DNA of 64,000 nt. Origin: Caldilineaceae bacterium. Lineage in GTDB: Bacteria; Chloroflexota; Anaerolineae; Caldilineales; Caldilineaceae. Each line of letters starts with the position of its first letter. Position 1 is the first letter of the stretch. A program made the translations under genes and the position numbers. Below the pieces are notes generated by a model. That model did not search any database and was not told where the DNA came from. It worked only from the letters and a program-made list of their open reading frames with translations. Below are positions 25,479 to 34,100 of this stretch, one piece after another. The stretch lies in assembly GCA_026645575.1 (NCBI GenBank), contig JAPKMW010000025.1, positions 47,614 through 111,613 of the forward strand, written 5' to 3'.

Positions 25479-26285
25479 TCACCAGTGCATGACAAAGCCG
25501 CCGTCAACATTAATCGTCTGGCCCGTAACATTATTCGCGCGCGCCGAGGCCAGGAAGACCGCCATATCGGCAATATCTTCCGGTTCCTGCCAGCGTTTGA
25601 GCGGGACGACGCGCCCAATCTTCTCTGATGACCATTGCTCAAAGGTGAGCTGTTGCTCCGGCGGTAGATTGGCGTTGGAGGCGCGCCAGATCGACTGGTT
25701 GAGCGGCGTGTTGACCATGCCGGGGTTCAAGGTGTTGACACGAATATTGTAGGGCGCCAAATCTTTAGCGCAGCACTGAGCAAAATTGATGAGCGCGGCC
25801 TTGGAAGCGCTATAGGGCGGATCGGTTTGCGACCCGATCTGGCCGGCGACCGAGGCGAGAAAGAGCAAGGAGCCATTGCGTCGTTCGCGCATGGCGGGTG
25901 TGAAGGCGTGCGCCGTATTGACGGCCCCAATCACATTGACTTCCAATATCTTCGGCCAATCCGCCGGTGTCAGATTCCAGAAGGGAAAGCCATATTTGCC
26001 CGACCCAATCCCCACCGTAAAGATTACGTGATCCACCGGCCCGACACTGCTTTCGATCTGGGTGACGGCATTTTGCAACGCCCCGTAATCGGTCACATCC
26101 ACCACCACGGGCGTCACCGGCGCGTTACCGGCAATCATGGTTTGGGCAACTTCTGTCACAGCCGGCGACCGATCCAGCGCCACCACACTCGCCCCTTCGT
26201 TGACAAAGCTCTGGGCAATGGCGCGCCCAATCCCACTGGCCGCCCCCAAAACCACTACCACTCGTCCTGCTAATTCAAGATTCAT
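25479..26285 (-). CDS. SDR family oxidoreductase
   Basis: 268 residues, full-length classical [14 protein letters not shown] is the cofactor motif near residues 14-24; the NNAG position is replaced by FTVGIGSG. The catalytic Ser is in LLFLASVAG and YSASK supplies Tyr/Lys; [11 protein letters not shown] and [12 protein letters not shown] close the fold. The loss of NNAG is unusual for the classical group but tolerated in some members. First gene of the thyA operon. Substrate unknown. Confidence 0.92.
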   Translation of the reverse strand: MNLELAGRVVVVLGAASGIGRAIAQSFVNEGASVVALDRSPAVTEVAQTMIAGNAPVTPVVVDVTDYGALQNAVTQIESSVGPVDHVIFTVGIGSGKYGFPFWNLTPADWPKILEVNVIGAVNTAHAFTPAMRERRNGSLLFLASVAGQIGSQTDPPYSASKAALINFAQCCAKDLAPYNIRVNTLNPGMVNTPLNQSIWRASNANLPPEQQLTFEQWSSEKIGRVVPLKRWQEPEDIADMAVFLASARANNVTGQTINVDGGFVMHW

Positions 26286-26333
26286 CTCTTTCTTCCTATC
26301 TTCTGGTCTTCGATTTGCTCGTTATCGTGCTCG

Positions 26334-28202
26334 TTACGGTGGGCGCTGAAACATCCGCACAACCGCCAACGCGATAAAACCGATCACCACCAAAATCGCC
26401 GCCAACACCGCAAAGGCGCCCAACCGATCAACCCAGTCTGGACGTTGGCTGGCAACGGGGATCGGCACTAGTGTGATGGGTGTATCTGTCACACTTACCG
26501 CCGGCGCTGCTGCCACCACCGTTGCCGTATCGACGACGGTTTGCGTTGGCAGGGTCGGCAGTACATAGACATTGCTAGTAGGGGTGGGTAAGGGGAAAGG
26601 CGTGGCCGTCGGTGGCGCCGGTAAGGTAGCGATGACAGCGGTATCAGTTGGCGCCGGTGGTTGGGTTACTGTGGCTGGGATAATCGCAAAGGTGGGCGTT
26701 TCGGTTGGCGGGGCCATCGCTTGGGTAGGCGCAGCGGCCGTTGTCACGGCAGGTTGCAAGGGGATCGCAATCGGCGTACTCATATCAGGCGTCATGAGGG
26801 TCGGCATCACCACTGCGCCACAAACCCGCAAACGGACATTGTCCAAATACATCAAGGTGCGGGCATTGTTGCTGTCGTTAAAAGCGTTAAAATAGATGAA
26901 GAGCGTCTGCCCGCGGTAAGCCGTTAAATTGACGGCGTCCTCTTGCCAAATGCCATCATTGCGTAGCTCACGCCGCAAAATTTGGATCGGCTTTAAGTTT
27001 GGCGCCAGTAGAATGAGATCTTGCCGATCAGTCGTCGACGTTGGCGTACCGGCTTGGGCCGTGCGTAGCAAGCGCCACCAACGTAGTTGAATCTGCCCGC
27101 TCGTAAAAGGGAGTGTAACTAACTGGCGAATCGAAGAGAAGGTGACGACATTGTTGGGGTTATCCGGCGGATTGCCCAACAAAACGGCACGCGTCCCCTC
27201 TTGCACCGCGTCACTGGTATAGCGCGGCGGCACTGGATCTTCGCCAAAATGCCAGCCATCGTAGCTCTCAAAGCCGCCATTGACCAGAATGTTCGGACAG
27301 CTTAGATCCTCCGGCGGCAAAGGGGTGCTGGTGATAGGAAGCGGTGTAATCGTCGGCGGGGCGGGCGCCGTTGGCAAAGGTGACAAGGTTAACACGGGCG
27401 ATAGACTAGGCAACGGCGAGATCGTGGGCAGCGGCGTCACCGGCGTGGTGGGCAACGGTGTAATGCTTAGTGACGGCGCCAAGGTGGGCGTATAGGTTGG
27501 TAATGGCGCCTGGGCGCAATACTCAAGTTCGACATTGTCGACATACATCAAGGTGCGCCCAGCCACCCCATCATTGCGCACACGAAAACGCAGGCTAATG
27601 GTGCGACCGGCATAGAGCGTTAAATCAAAGTCGCGCGCCTTCCAAGTGCGGGCATTGTCCTGCACATTTAAGAGCGAACCGATCAGTTGATCCGTGGTTG
27701 CATCAAAAAGATCGGCCTGTTGTAAATCGGCGCCGGGGGCGCCGTCATAAAAGGGATAGTAGAGAAAGCGCAGAATGATGCGGCTGGCGCCAAAGGGTAA
27801 CAGAATTGGCTTGTGACGCACTTCGCTCACGCTCTCGACATTCGGCAATTCCACCCCGTTACCCAGGCGCAGTGCTTGTAGGCTACTGTTAAAGGTTTGC
27901 TCGTTGGAATACATGGGTGGGCGGCTGCTGGCGAGAATCTCCCAACTAGGGTTGAACTGCTCAAATGTACCACCTTCGATCAGATTGAGACAGCCAGGCG
28001 CGACATCAGCCTGTATATGGGCAAAACCGTTCGCGTCATTGGCTGCCCATAACGGTGCAGAACGCCAGGAGAAACCAAACCCACCAATCAGCATCAGGTA
28101 AAGCCCGCTCAGACCAAAGAGCAAGCTGCGCCAGCGCCAATGGCGTTGGTTGTAATGGCGTTGAGTGAAAGTCCTGGTTTGGTTGATGACATGCAAAGCC
28201 AT
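26334..28202 (-). CDS. Exported protein with two NGGFE-type jelly-roll domains, PT-rich linkers and C-terminal TM
   Basis: About 622 residues. An N-terminal hydrophobic segment (LLFGLSGLYLMLIGGFGF, residues about 28-45) acts as signal or anchor. Domain 1 (about 72-230) has NLIEGGTFEQFNPSWEI and ends RTLMYVDNVELEYC. A P/T/L-rich linker (PSLSITPLPTTPVTPLPT) follows. Domain 2 (about 300-460) has NILVNGGFESYDGWHFG and ends ARTLMYLDNVRLRVC. A second PT linker follows, then a TM helix (VLAAILVVIGFIALAVV) and a short basic tail. Both domains match the C-terminal domain of the 8974-12195 stalk protein. The fold suggests glycan or surface binding; this is inferred. The ATG at 28202 is 4 nt after AGGAG, and ATG 28205 is adjacent. 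Confidence 0.82.
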   Translation of the reverse strand: MALHVINQTRTFTQRHYNQRHWRWRSLLFGLSGLYLMLIGGFGFSWRSAPLWAANDANGFAHIQADVAPGCLNLIEGGTFEQFNPSWEILASSRPPMYSNEQTFNSSLQALRLGNGVELPNVESVSEVRHKPILLPFGASRIILRFLYYPFYDGAPGADLQQADLFDATTDQLIGSLLNVQDNARTWKARDFDLTLYAGRTISLRFRVRNDGVAGRTLMYVDNVELEYCAQAPLPTYTPTLAPSLSITPLPTTPVTPLPTISPLPSLSPVLTLSPLPTAPAPPTITPLPITSTPLPPEDLSCPNILVNGGFESYDGWHFGEDPVPPRYTSDAVQEGTRAVLLGNPPDNPNNVVTFSSIRQLVTLPFTSGQIQLRWWRLLRTAQAGTPTSTTDRQDLILLAPNLKPIQILRRELRNDGIWQEDAVNLTAYRGQTLFIYFNAFNDSNNARTLMYLDNVRLRVCGAVVMPTLMTPDMSTPIAIPLQPAVTTAAAPTQAMAPPTETPTFAIIPATVTQPPAPTDTAVIATLPAPPTATPFPLPTPTSNVYVLPTLPTQTVVDTATVVAAAPAVSVTDTPITLVPIPVASQRPDWVDRLGAFAVLAAILVVIGFIALAVVRMFQRPP

Positions 28203-28205
28203 CAT

Positions 28206-28569
28206 GCTCCTACGTCGGCTGGTCGGCTGCTGTTAGGGCGCCAGCAGGCTGAATTGGATTGGTACAAAAATTCTATCACAATGCGCGTGTCACAGCAATG
28301 AAGAATTATGATTGAGACGCATTACCAGAGCCGCTACGACAAAAGTCGCCTGGATCTGCTGTGCAAAATCTGGAGAATCGTAAGCATTTCTTCAGGTTTT
28401 ATCGTTTTAACATTTCCGCCTGTCAGCCCTTACGGAAAGCAGCTTTCGATGGATGTTGCTAAAGGGAAATTTGCTTATACTGCTTGCCGGGTCGTCTTCT
28501 ATTTGAATCACTTACCCAACTGTTATTTTTCATTCAATCATACCTATTCAACCAAAGAAAGGGTTTCTC
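28206..28569. other. Intergenic region between divergent surface-protein genes
   Basis: This 364-bp gap separates two divergent exported-protein genes, so it should hold both promoters. A TATACT (about 28477) is the best plus-strand -10 candidate, without a convincing -35. An open frame that begins at 28308 runs into the downstream gene in another phase and lacks family resemblance or a ribosome-binding site. No RNA gene or repeat is visible. Confidence 0.5.
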
Positions 28570-30699
28570 ATGCCCTGCGCCCGTTCATTATTCATGCCCC
28601 GCTCACTTCAGATACTGCTTGTTTTCCTAGGGTTGCTCCTGTCCACCATGATCCTGTTGTCACCCATTGCCACCGCCGGCCCTCTACGCCAGGCAACAGG
28701 CATCGTCATCAATGAAGTAGACGCCGACACGCCTGGCAGCGACACGGCAGAGTTCATTGAACTCTTCGACGGCGGCAGCGGCAATACAGCGCTCAACGGC
28801 CTCGTTCTTGTCCTCTATAATGGCACAAACGACCAATCGTATGCCGCCTTTGATCTCGATGGATTTACCACCAATGCAAATGGCTACTTCGTTATCGGCA
28901 ACCCCGGCGTCAACCTAGCGGCGACTACCTTCCCAACCGATACGCTACAACAAGGCGCTGACGCCGTCGCCCTTTTTCAGGGAGATGCGGCTAATTTCCC
29001 CAATGGAACAACAATCAGGACAACCAATCTGTTGGATGCCCTGGTCTATGACACCAACGACCCCGATGATGCCGGCCTGCTCGCCTTGCTCAACGCCGGC
29101 CAAGCCCAGATCAACGAAGCTGGCGCCGGTGATTCACCTGCCCACGCCAACCAACGGTGCCCCAACGGCAGCGGTGGGCAACGCAATAGCGCAGCTTATG
29201 TGCAAGCGCCACCCTCCCCTGGCACGGCGAACAACTGTAACGCCGTTACACCAACGGTCACGCCAACGCCAACCAACACCCCCGTCACGCCAACACCCAC
29301 CAGTTCGATCACTCCTGTCACCAATATGGTGATCAACGAAGTCGATGTCGATACCCCTAGCACTGATACTGCCGAATTCGTTGAGTTGTTTGATGGCGGC
29401 GCGGGCAATACAGCCCTAGATGGTTTAGCCTTGGTCTTCTTTGATGGCGCCAATGACAAGTCCTATCATGCCATTGATCTGGATGGGGTGCGCACCGACG
29501 CCAATGGCTATCTGGTGGTCGGCAATAAAGCGGTGGCCTCGGTGGTGATTACTTTTGCTGATGGCAAGCTGGAAAATGGCGCCGATGCCGTGGCGCTCTA
29601 TATCGGCAGCGCCAGCGATTTTCCCAACAATACACCGGTGACGACGACAAAATTGCTCGATGCCATCGTCTACGGCACCGATGACGCCAGCGATGCCGGT
29701 CTGTTGACGCTCCTGCAAGCCGGTCAACTGCAGATGAATGAGGCCGGCGCCCGCAGTGCCGATGCCGTGGCCATGGGGCGTTGCCCGAACGGCAGCGGCG
29801 GACAACGGGCGACGGCGGCCCTGGCGTTAGTTCCACCCAGCCCCAGCCAACCCAATAGCTGTGGCAGTGCAGCGCCAACGTTGACACCCACGGCGACCTC
29901 TGCCACGCCGCCGACGACGCCAACGCCATCACCCACTGCGACAACGGCCGGATCAACCCCGGTTGGTACACCGGTGGCCGCACTGATTAACGAAGTCGAT
30001 GCCGATTCTACCGGCACAGATACCGCGGAATTTGTTGAACTTCTGGGGCCGGCCGGCGCTGGGCTGGATGGTCTCTGTCTGGTTGCCTACAATGGCACCA
30101 ATGATCGCGCCTACTTGGTGATGGATCTGGATGGTAAAGTGTTTAACTCCGCTGGGCTGTTTGTCATTGGCAACACAGGGGTGGCAAACGTCGGTTTGAC
30201 CTTCGCCAATGAGACGCTGCAAAATGGTCCTGATGCCGTGGCGCTCTATGCCGTCCATGATTGCGCCGGTTCATTCAACAGCAATACGACTGTAACCACT
30301 GCGAATCTGATCGATGCGGTGGTGTATGAAACCAATGACGCCGATGATGCCGAATTGTTGGCGCTGTTAAATCCAGGCCAACTCCAGGTGGATGAGGATG
30401 GCGGCGGCGACAGTGGCGCCCACGCCAATGCACGCTGCCCGGATGGAGCCGGCGGGGCGCGCAACACCACCGGCTTTATGCAAGTTGCCCCTTCGCCCGG
30501 TACACTGAACCAATGCGGGACGCTCTCCTCGACGCCGACCCCCACAGCGACCAGCGCCGTTCCCGTAGAAGCGACGGCTACGCTGACGCCAACACCCACA
30601 GCGACCATTGACAATCGTGTCGCCACCGCCACCCCGACGCCCACCCTTGCTAGTCCGACCAGTGGTAACGCCGTCTACCTACCGCTCGTGAATCGGTAA
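28570..30699 (+). CDS. Secreted protein with three lamin-tail domains and YLPLVNR C-terminus
   Basis: 709 residues. A signal peptide (LQILLVFLGLLLSTMIL, cleavage near ATAG) is followed by three tandem LTD-like domains. They start at VINEVDADTPGSDTAEFIEL (about residue 47), VINEVDVDTPSTDTAEFVEL (about 254) and LINEVDADSTGTDTAEFVEL (about 475), and each ends in RCPNGSGGQR/RCPDGAGGAR followed by PPSPGT-like sequence. TPT-rich linkers join them. The chain ends NAVYLPLVNR, a tail also seen on the giant protein. LTD modules in bacteria occur on extracellular or nuclease-associated proteins. Start 28570 has AAAGAAAGGG about 7 nt upstream. No catalytic domain is visible. Confidence 0.88.
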   Translation: MPCARSLFMPRSLQILLVFLGLLLSTMILLSPIATAGPLRQATGIVINEVDADTPGSDTAEFIELFDGGSGNTALNGLVLVLYNGTNDQSYAAFDLDGFTTNANGYFVIGNPGVNLAATTFPTDTLQQGADAVALFQGDAANFPNGTTIRTTNLLDALVYDTNDPDDAGLLALLNAGQAQINEAGAGDSPAHANQRCPNGSGGQRNSAAYVQAPPSPGTANNCNAVTPTVTPTPTNTPVTPTPTSSITPVTNMVINEVDVDTPSTDTAEFVELFDGGAGNTALDGLALVFFDGANDKSYHAIDLDGVRTDANGYLVVGNKAVASVVITFADGKLENGADAVALYIGSASDFPNNTPVTTTKLLDAIVYGTDDASDAGLLTLLQAGQLQMNEAGARSADAVAMGRCPNGSGGQRATAALALVPPSPSQPNSCGSAAPTLTPTATSATPPTTPTPSPTATTAGSTPVGTPVAALINEVDADSTGTDTAEFVELLGPAGAGLDGLCLVAYNGTNDRAYLVMDLDGKVFNSAGLFVIGNTGVANVGLTFANETLQNGPDAVALYAVHDCAGSFNSNTTVTTANLIDAVVYETNDADDAELLALLNPGQLQVDEDGGGDSGAHANARCPDGAGGARNTTGFMQVAPSPGTLNQCGTLSSTPTPTATSAVPVEATATLTPTPTATIDNRVATATPTPTLASPTSGNAVYLPLVNR

Positions 30700-30725
30700 G
30701 AAAATTGCAGGACTGCTAACGGATG

Positions 30726-30766
30726 CAATACAAACGCCAGGTGAAGCTCACCTGGCGTTTGTATTG
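30726..30766. terminator. Bidirectional terminator-like hairpin
   Basis: A perfect 19-bp stem (30726-30744 with 30748-30766) and 3-nt loop lie between convergent genes ending at 30699 (plus) and 30805 (minus). There is no long T-run, so termination is likely but not certain. Confidence 0.75.
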
Positions 30767-30804
30767 ATTACGCTTTATAGTGGTTGGGCTGGTTTAACAG
30801 AGGT

Positions 30805-31725
30805 TTATAAAGTATCCACATTGACGCCGAGACTACGTAAGAGTGTAGCATACTGATTGGCGCGTTGACGTTCCTCTTCGGCGCGTTGGCGTTCCTCTTC
30901 GGCGCGTTGGCGTTCCTCTTCGGCGCGTTGGCGTTCCTCTTCGGCGCGTGCTAAAGCGGCGCGATAACCGGGGAGAACATAGTAGTAGACTTCATCCGTC
31001 AAGAGTTCTTCAAACGGCAGCAGATGGTCGAGATCGCGTACTCGGAACTGAAAACCGGGCAGGACATTCGAGTGGATTACCCCATTGACGTCCGGTTGGA
31101 TTTCAACATAATCGCCGGTAGCCGAGCGTTCGTAGAAAACCATATACTTATTTTCGGGGTCGAGGATATAATATTCCTGCACACCAGCAAAGGCGTATTC
31201 GCTCTTCTTGATCTTGATGTCACGCAAGATGGCCTGCATGTTGGAGTCGGAGAGAGATTCGACACAGAGATCACAAATGCCTTCGTAGGAATGGTCATGC
31301 TCACCCCACTGCACTGGATTGGTACGCAGAATCGCCGCCAAATCCGGCTTGCGCACCACCTCTTTCAGCGCCCCTGGCTTGTCGGGATCGGGGACGGTCA
31401 TGGTAAAGCCGGTCTCCAAACTCATCAATTCAGCGTTTTCATAGAAAGTGACATACTCATAGAGCAGCCTGAGGAACCAGAGAAATAGGCGATATTGCAC
31501 CGGGGTACTCAAAGGTTTTGCCTCCAGATAACCGTTGTTCCATTCATAACTGGCATCCTCGTGGGTGTAGTAGGTGGCCCAGTACTCTTCTTTGGTGGCA
31601 TAACGCCCGTCATCTGGGGCATCTGGGCGCGCACTCACCGTAGTCAGACGATGGCCAGCCCCATGGCCGTTGGTTGCCACGCCTGCTTGTTTTATCATGC
31701 TTGAGGCGATTCCTGCTTTCGCCAT
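30805..31725 (-). CDS. Uma2 family protein with RAEEERQ-repeat coiled-coil tail
   Basis: About 306 residues. The Uma2 core includes DASYEWNNGYLEAKPL, MSLETGFTMTVPD, VRKPDLAAIL, CDLCVESLSDSN (E/D positions of the site), DIKIKKSEYAFAGVQEYYILDP and KYMVFYER. The C-terminus carries four perfect heptads RAEEERQ from a 21-bp tandem repeat, forming a highly charged helix, then NQYATLLRSLGVNVDTL. Such tails are common on Uma2 proteins of filamentous phototrophs and Chloroflexota, and repeat number probably varies among strains. Starts at 31755 (GTG), 31725 and 31698 are all possible; 31725 is chosen because AGGAAGG lies upstream. Confidence 0.85.
   Translation of the reverse strand: MAKAGIASSMIKQAGVATNGHGAGHRLTTVSARPDAPDDGRYATKEEYWATYYTHEDASYEWNNGYLEAKPLSTPVQYRLFLWFLRLLYEYVTFYENAELMSLETGFTMTVPDPDKPGALKEVVRKPDLAAILRTNPVQWGEHDHSYEGICDLCVESLSDSNMQAILRDIKIKKSEYAFAGVQEYYILDPENKYMVFYERSATGDYVEIQPDVNGVIHSNVLPGFQFRVRDLDHLLPFEELLTDEVYYYVLPGYRAALARAEEERQRAEEERQRAEEERQRAEEERQRANQYATLLRSLGVNVDTL
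30860..30943 (-). repeat. Four 21-bp tandem repeats encoding RAEEERQ
   Basis: Units at 30860-30880, 30881-30901, 30902-30922 and 30923-30943. The last three are identical and the first differs by one base. Near-identity at DNA level indicates recent expansion by slippage or recombination. Confidence 0.92.
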
Positions 31726-31846
31726 GCTGCTTGCAACCTTCCTGGCGCTTGCCACAAACGACAGTCCAATCAGTTTGTCGGATAAGGTCAGTATACCATA
31801 GCCGCCGAACAGATCAAACCGACATTACGGCTGCTCTCTTTTCGCC

Positions 31847-32650
31847 TCAAAATTCCACACCATGCCCAAAAGCGCCGTAATAACCACAGGTTTCCGCCGC
31901 TGAGGCGGCGGCTAACGCCATACTGGTTTCAATGGTTTGCCCGTTGCCATATTCCACAAGAAAACGCGCAATAAAAGCATCCCCTGCGCCCAAGGTATCG
32001 ACAACAGTGGTTTCGACAATGCCCTGTTGATAAACCCGCTGCCCATCAAAGGCCAGGGCGCCGGCCTTACCTCTTGTCGCTACGGCAAGAGTCGGCCCCT
32101 GCGCCTGCACCCACCGCAAAAGATCAACCGTCTCCTGATAAGAGGTATCGGGCGATGAGAGAAAGGCAAAGGTGATATGAGGCAATGTCTCCGCCAAGCG
32201 CTCGCGTTTCCACCCTTGTGAAAAATCAAAGGAAAGCCAGGGCGCCACCTGCCGCAGACGGGACAACTCGTGCCAAATATGGCTGTAGACACTGGTATGG
32301 ACAAGATCATGCTGCTGGATAAAGGCTAGATCTTCCCCCGTCAACGTAATCTGGCGGCTGACGCCCGCGCTCGACTGCCCAAAGACCCGGTCGCCATCCA
32401 CCAGTGACACCTGACAATAAGCATTCGCCCCTGCCACCACCCGACAATGACTCGTATCCACTTCCTCCGCCGCCAATGCGTCCAGCAGTAACTTCCCCAA
32501 AGCATCATCCCCTAGCCACCCCAAATAACTGGCGTGATGTCCATAGCGCCGCGCCAACACCGGCACATTCACCGCATTGCCCCCTGGAAACATCCGCCGC
32601 AAATGCAGATACTGATCCACCGTATTATCCCCAACCCCAATCACCTTCAT
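31847..32650 (-). CDS. PfkB-family carbohydrate kinase (fructoselysine-6-kinase-like)
   Basis: 267 residues. N-terminal IGVGDNTVDQYLH, FPGGNAVNVPVLARRYG (PfkB signature 1), ASYLGWLGDDALG, and C-terminal DTLGAGDAFIARFLVEY (signature 2 with catalytic Asp in GAGD). The CGYYGAFGHG end and GDNTVDxY start resemble fructoselysine 6-kinase (FrlD) rather than ribokinase. No fructoselysine deglycase (FrlB) gene is adjacent, so the substrate remains open. Downstream of YjbQ on the same strand, with a short repeat between them. Confidence 0.88.
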   Translation of the reverse strand: MKVIGVGDNTVDQYLHLRRMFPGGNAVNVPVLARRYGHHASYLGWLGDDALGKLLLDALAAEEVDTSHCRVVAGANAYCQVSLVDGDRVFGQSSAGVSRQITLTGEDLAFIQQHDLVHTSVYSHIWHELSRLRQVAPWLSFDFSQGWKRERLAETLPHITFAFLSSPDTSYQETVDLLRWVQAQGPTLAVATRGKAGALAFDGQRVYQQGIVETTVVDTLGAGDAFIARFLVEYGNGQTIETSMALAAASAAETCGYYGAFGHGVEF

Positions 32651-32681
32651 CTACTCTTCCACCCCCTCAATGCCTCACTTT

Positions 32682-32715
32682 GTCTACCTGTCTACCTGTC
32701 TACCTGCCTACCTGT
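32682..32715. repeat. CTACCTGT 8-bp tandem repeat
   Basis: Four units from about 32684 to 32715 (one reads CTACCTGC) lie in the 69-bp gap between the YjbQ stop and the PfkB start. A simple-sequence tract that could vary in length. Confidence 0.75.
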
Positions 32716-32719
32716 CTCC

Positions 32720-33136
32720 TCACTCCCCCATCATCTGCACCACCAGCCGCCGCTCACGGGGGCGGTTGTCAAAATCGAGGAAGGTGATCTTCTGCCACTT
32801 GCCCAAAAGAAGTTGACCATTGATAATTGGCGCTGTGATCGACGGGCCGAGCAAAGCAGCCCGCACATGGGAAAAGCCATTGCCGTCACGGTGATATTCG
32901 TTATGTTTATACTCCCATGCTTGCGAAGCAACGCGCTCCAGAAACGCCTGGAAGTCAGCAACCATGCCCGGTTCATGTTCTGTTGTGGTAATTGCGCTAG
33001 TGGCGCTGGGGGTAAAAACAGTCGCAATGCCGCTTTGAATCCCGCTTGCCGCCACGGCGGCCACCACGGCTTCGGTAATATCGTGCATGTCGCAGTAGCC
33101 CTGGCTGGCAAGCTGAATTTCGTGTGTGATAACCAT
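32720..33136 (-). CDS. YjbQ/UPF0047 family protein
   Basis: About 138 residues. Family pattern: ITHEIQLASQGYCDMHDIT, SGIATVFTPSATSAITTTEHEPG (conserved T/E), EYKHNEYHRDGNGFSHVRAAL (His cluster), and LLLGKWQKITFLDFDNRPRERR. YjbQ proteins are annotated as secondary thiamine-phosphate synthases, but their main role is uncertain. The ATG at 33136 has GGAG 6 nt upstream; in-frame ATGs exist at 33139 and 33148. Complete length. Confidence 0.93.
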   Translation of the reverse strand: MVITHEIQLASQGYCDMHDITEAVVAAVAASGIQSGIATVFTPSATSAITTTEHEPGMVADFQAFLERVASQAWEYKHNEYHRDGNGFSHVRAALLGPSITAPIINGQLLLGKWQKITFLDFDNRPRERRLVVQMMGE

Positions 33137-33210
33137 CATCGTCTCCATCTATTGTTTTGTAATTGTACTGTTTTGCCCAATAAGGTTTGATGATTCATGT
33201 ATGGATTTTG

Positions 33211-33280
33211 TCCCGTAGGGACGGCTGAGTTTAGGAATGAATAAGCTTTTCTAGCGCTAAATTCAAGTGTCCCTGCGGGA
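33211..33280. repeat. Hairpin repeat, second copy of the 8302 family
   Basis: Left 33211-33235 is identical to 8306-8330. The right arm 33257-33280 is a diverged complement with several substitutions. It lies between the YjbQ and YbaK genes. Confidence 0.75.
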
Positions 33281-33345
33281 AAGGTAAAGTTGCTCAGGCG
33301 TATTTGACAAAACAGCGCTTCGCAATGGGGATAGTATATCACAAT

Positions 33346-33858
33346 TTATGCTCGTTCACTTACTGCCACAACCACTGGTTCCGTCACTCGCAAAAGTTCG
33401 GCCAGGGTGATGCGCAACATGGTGCGATCATCACCGCCGCCGCCGTAGAGAATACCGCCGAAGCGTTCGGCAGCGGTGACAACGGAAGCATCGAGTATCA
33501 CCGGCAGGCGGGTCTGGTGGCCCACGGGCGGTACGCCGCCAGCCGGGTAGCCAAGCAGTTCCAACACCACCTCGGCGGGCGCCAACTTGACCCGCTTGGT
33601 TCCCACGCCAAAGTGTTTCGCCAGCAGTTTTTTGTCCACCCGGTGTTCGCCGTGGCTGATGACCACCACAGGTGTCACGTCCGGCTGTTCCACCAGGAAG
33701 AGCAGTGTTTTAATGATCTGATCAGTTTCAACACCCAATACGGCAGCGGCGGCGGGCACGGTTGGCGTGTCACCAATGTTATGCAAGAGTTCGGCATTGA
33801 CACGCGCATTGTCGAGAAATGCTTGTAGATCGGTTGTTGTTAGGAATGTTCGATTCAT
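33346..33858 (-). CDS. YbaK/EbsC-type aminoacyl-tRNA deacylase
   Basis: 170 residues. The YbaK/ProX fold is recognised by VPAAAAVLGVETDQIIKTLLF, VVVISHGEHRVDKKLLAKHFG, and the substrate-pocket signature YPAGGVPPVGH, followed by PVILDASVV and ILYGGGGDD. These proteins deacylate mischarged tRNA such as Cys- or Ala-tRNAPro in trans. It stands upstream of YjbQ on the same strand with a hairpin in between. The ATG at 33858 has a weak AAGG only 2 nt upstream. Confidence 0.92.
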   Translation of the reverse strand: MNRTFLTTTDLQAFLDNARVNAELLHNIGDTPTVPAAAAVLGVETDQIIKTLLFLVEQPDVTPVVVISHGEHRVDKKLLAKHFGVGTKRVKLAPAEVVLELLGYPAGGVPPVGHQTRLPVILDASVVTAAERFGGILYGGGGDDRTMLRITLAELLRVTEPVVVAVSERA

Positions 33859-34008
33859 AACCTTGATGTCGTGTACCGTTAGCAGAAAAAAGTAGATGCA
33901 AAAGGGCCGGCAACTCTTCCTGAAGAGTCATGAACAGACAGAATCGTCTATGAAAAGTAATGTACATCCCTCTTGCCCTTTGGTCAATTCAGCCGCGGTC
34001 TAGGCGGG

Positions 34009-34061
34009 AAAAAACAGGGGAAGCAGAAAGGATCTGCTCCTTTCCACTTCCCCTGTTTTTT
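34009..34061. terminator. Bidirectional terminator
   Basis: A24-nt stem with two mismatches (34009-34032 with 34038-34061) starts with A6 and ends with T6, so it has a U-run in both orientations. On the minus strand it sits just after the gene ending at 34101. Confidence 0.88.
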
Positions 34062-34100
34062 AGGTAAAGCTGAGTATGTTAACGCCGCGTCAGCATCCGC

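Noticed and set aside
28308..28715. 135-codon frame upstream of and overlapping the lamin-tail gene
   Set aside because: Its second half is an out-of-phase reading of the signal peptide region of the 28570 gene, and no ribosome-binding site or family pattern was found.
30860..30943. Regular 21-bp repeats as a possible CRISPR array
   Set aside because: Repeats are contiguous without spacers, are multiples of three and encode a charged heptad in a gene.
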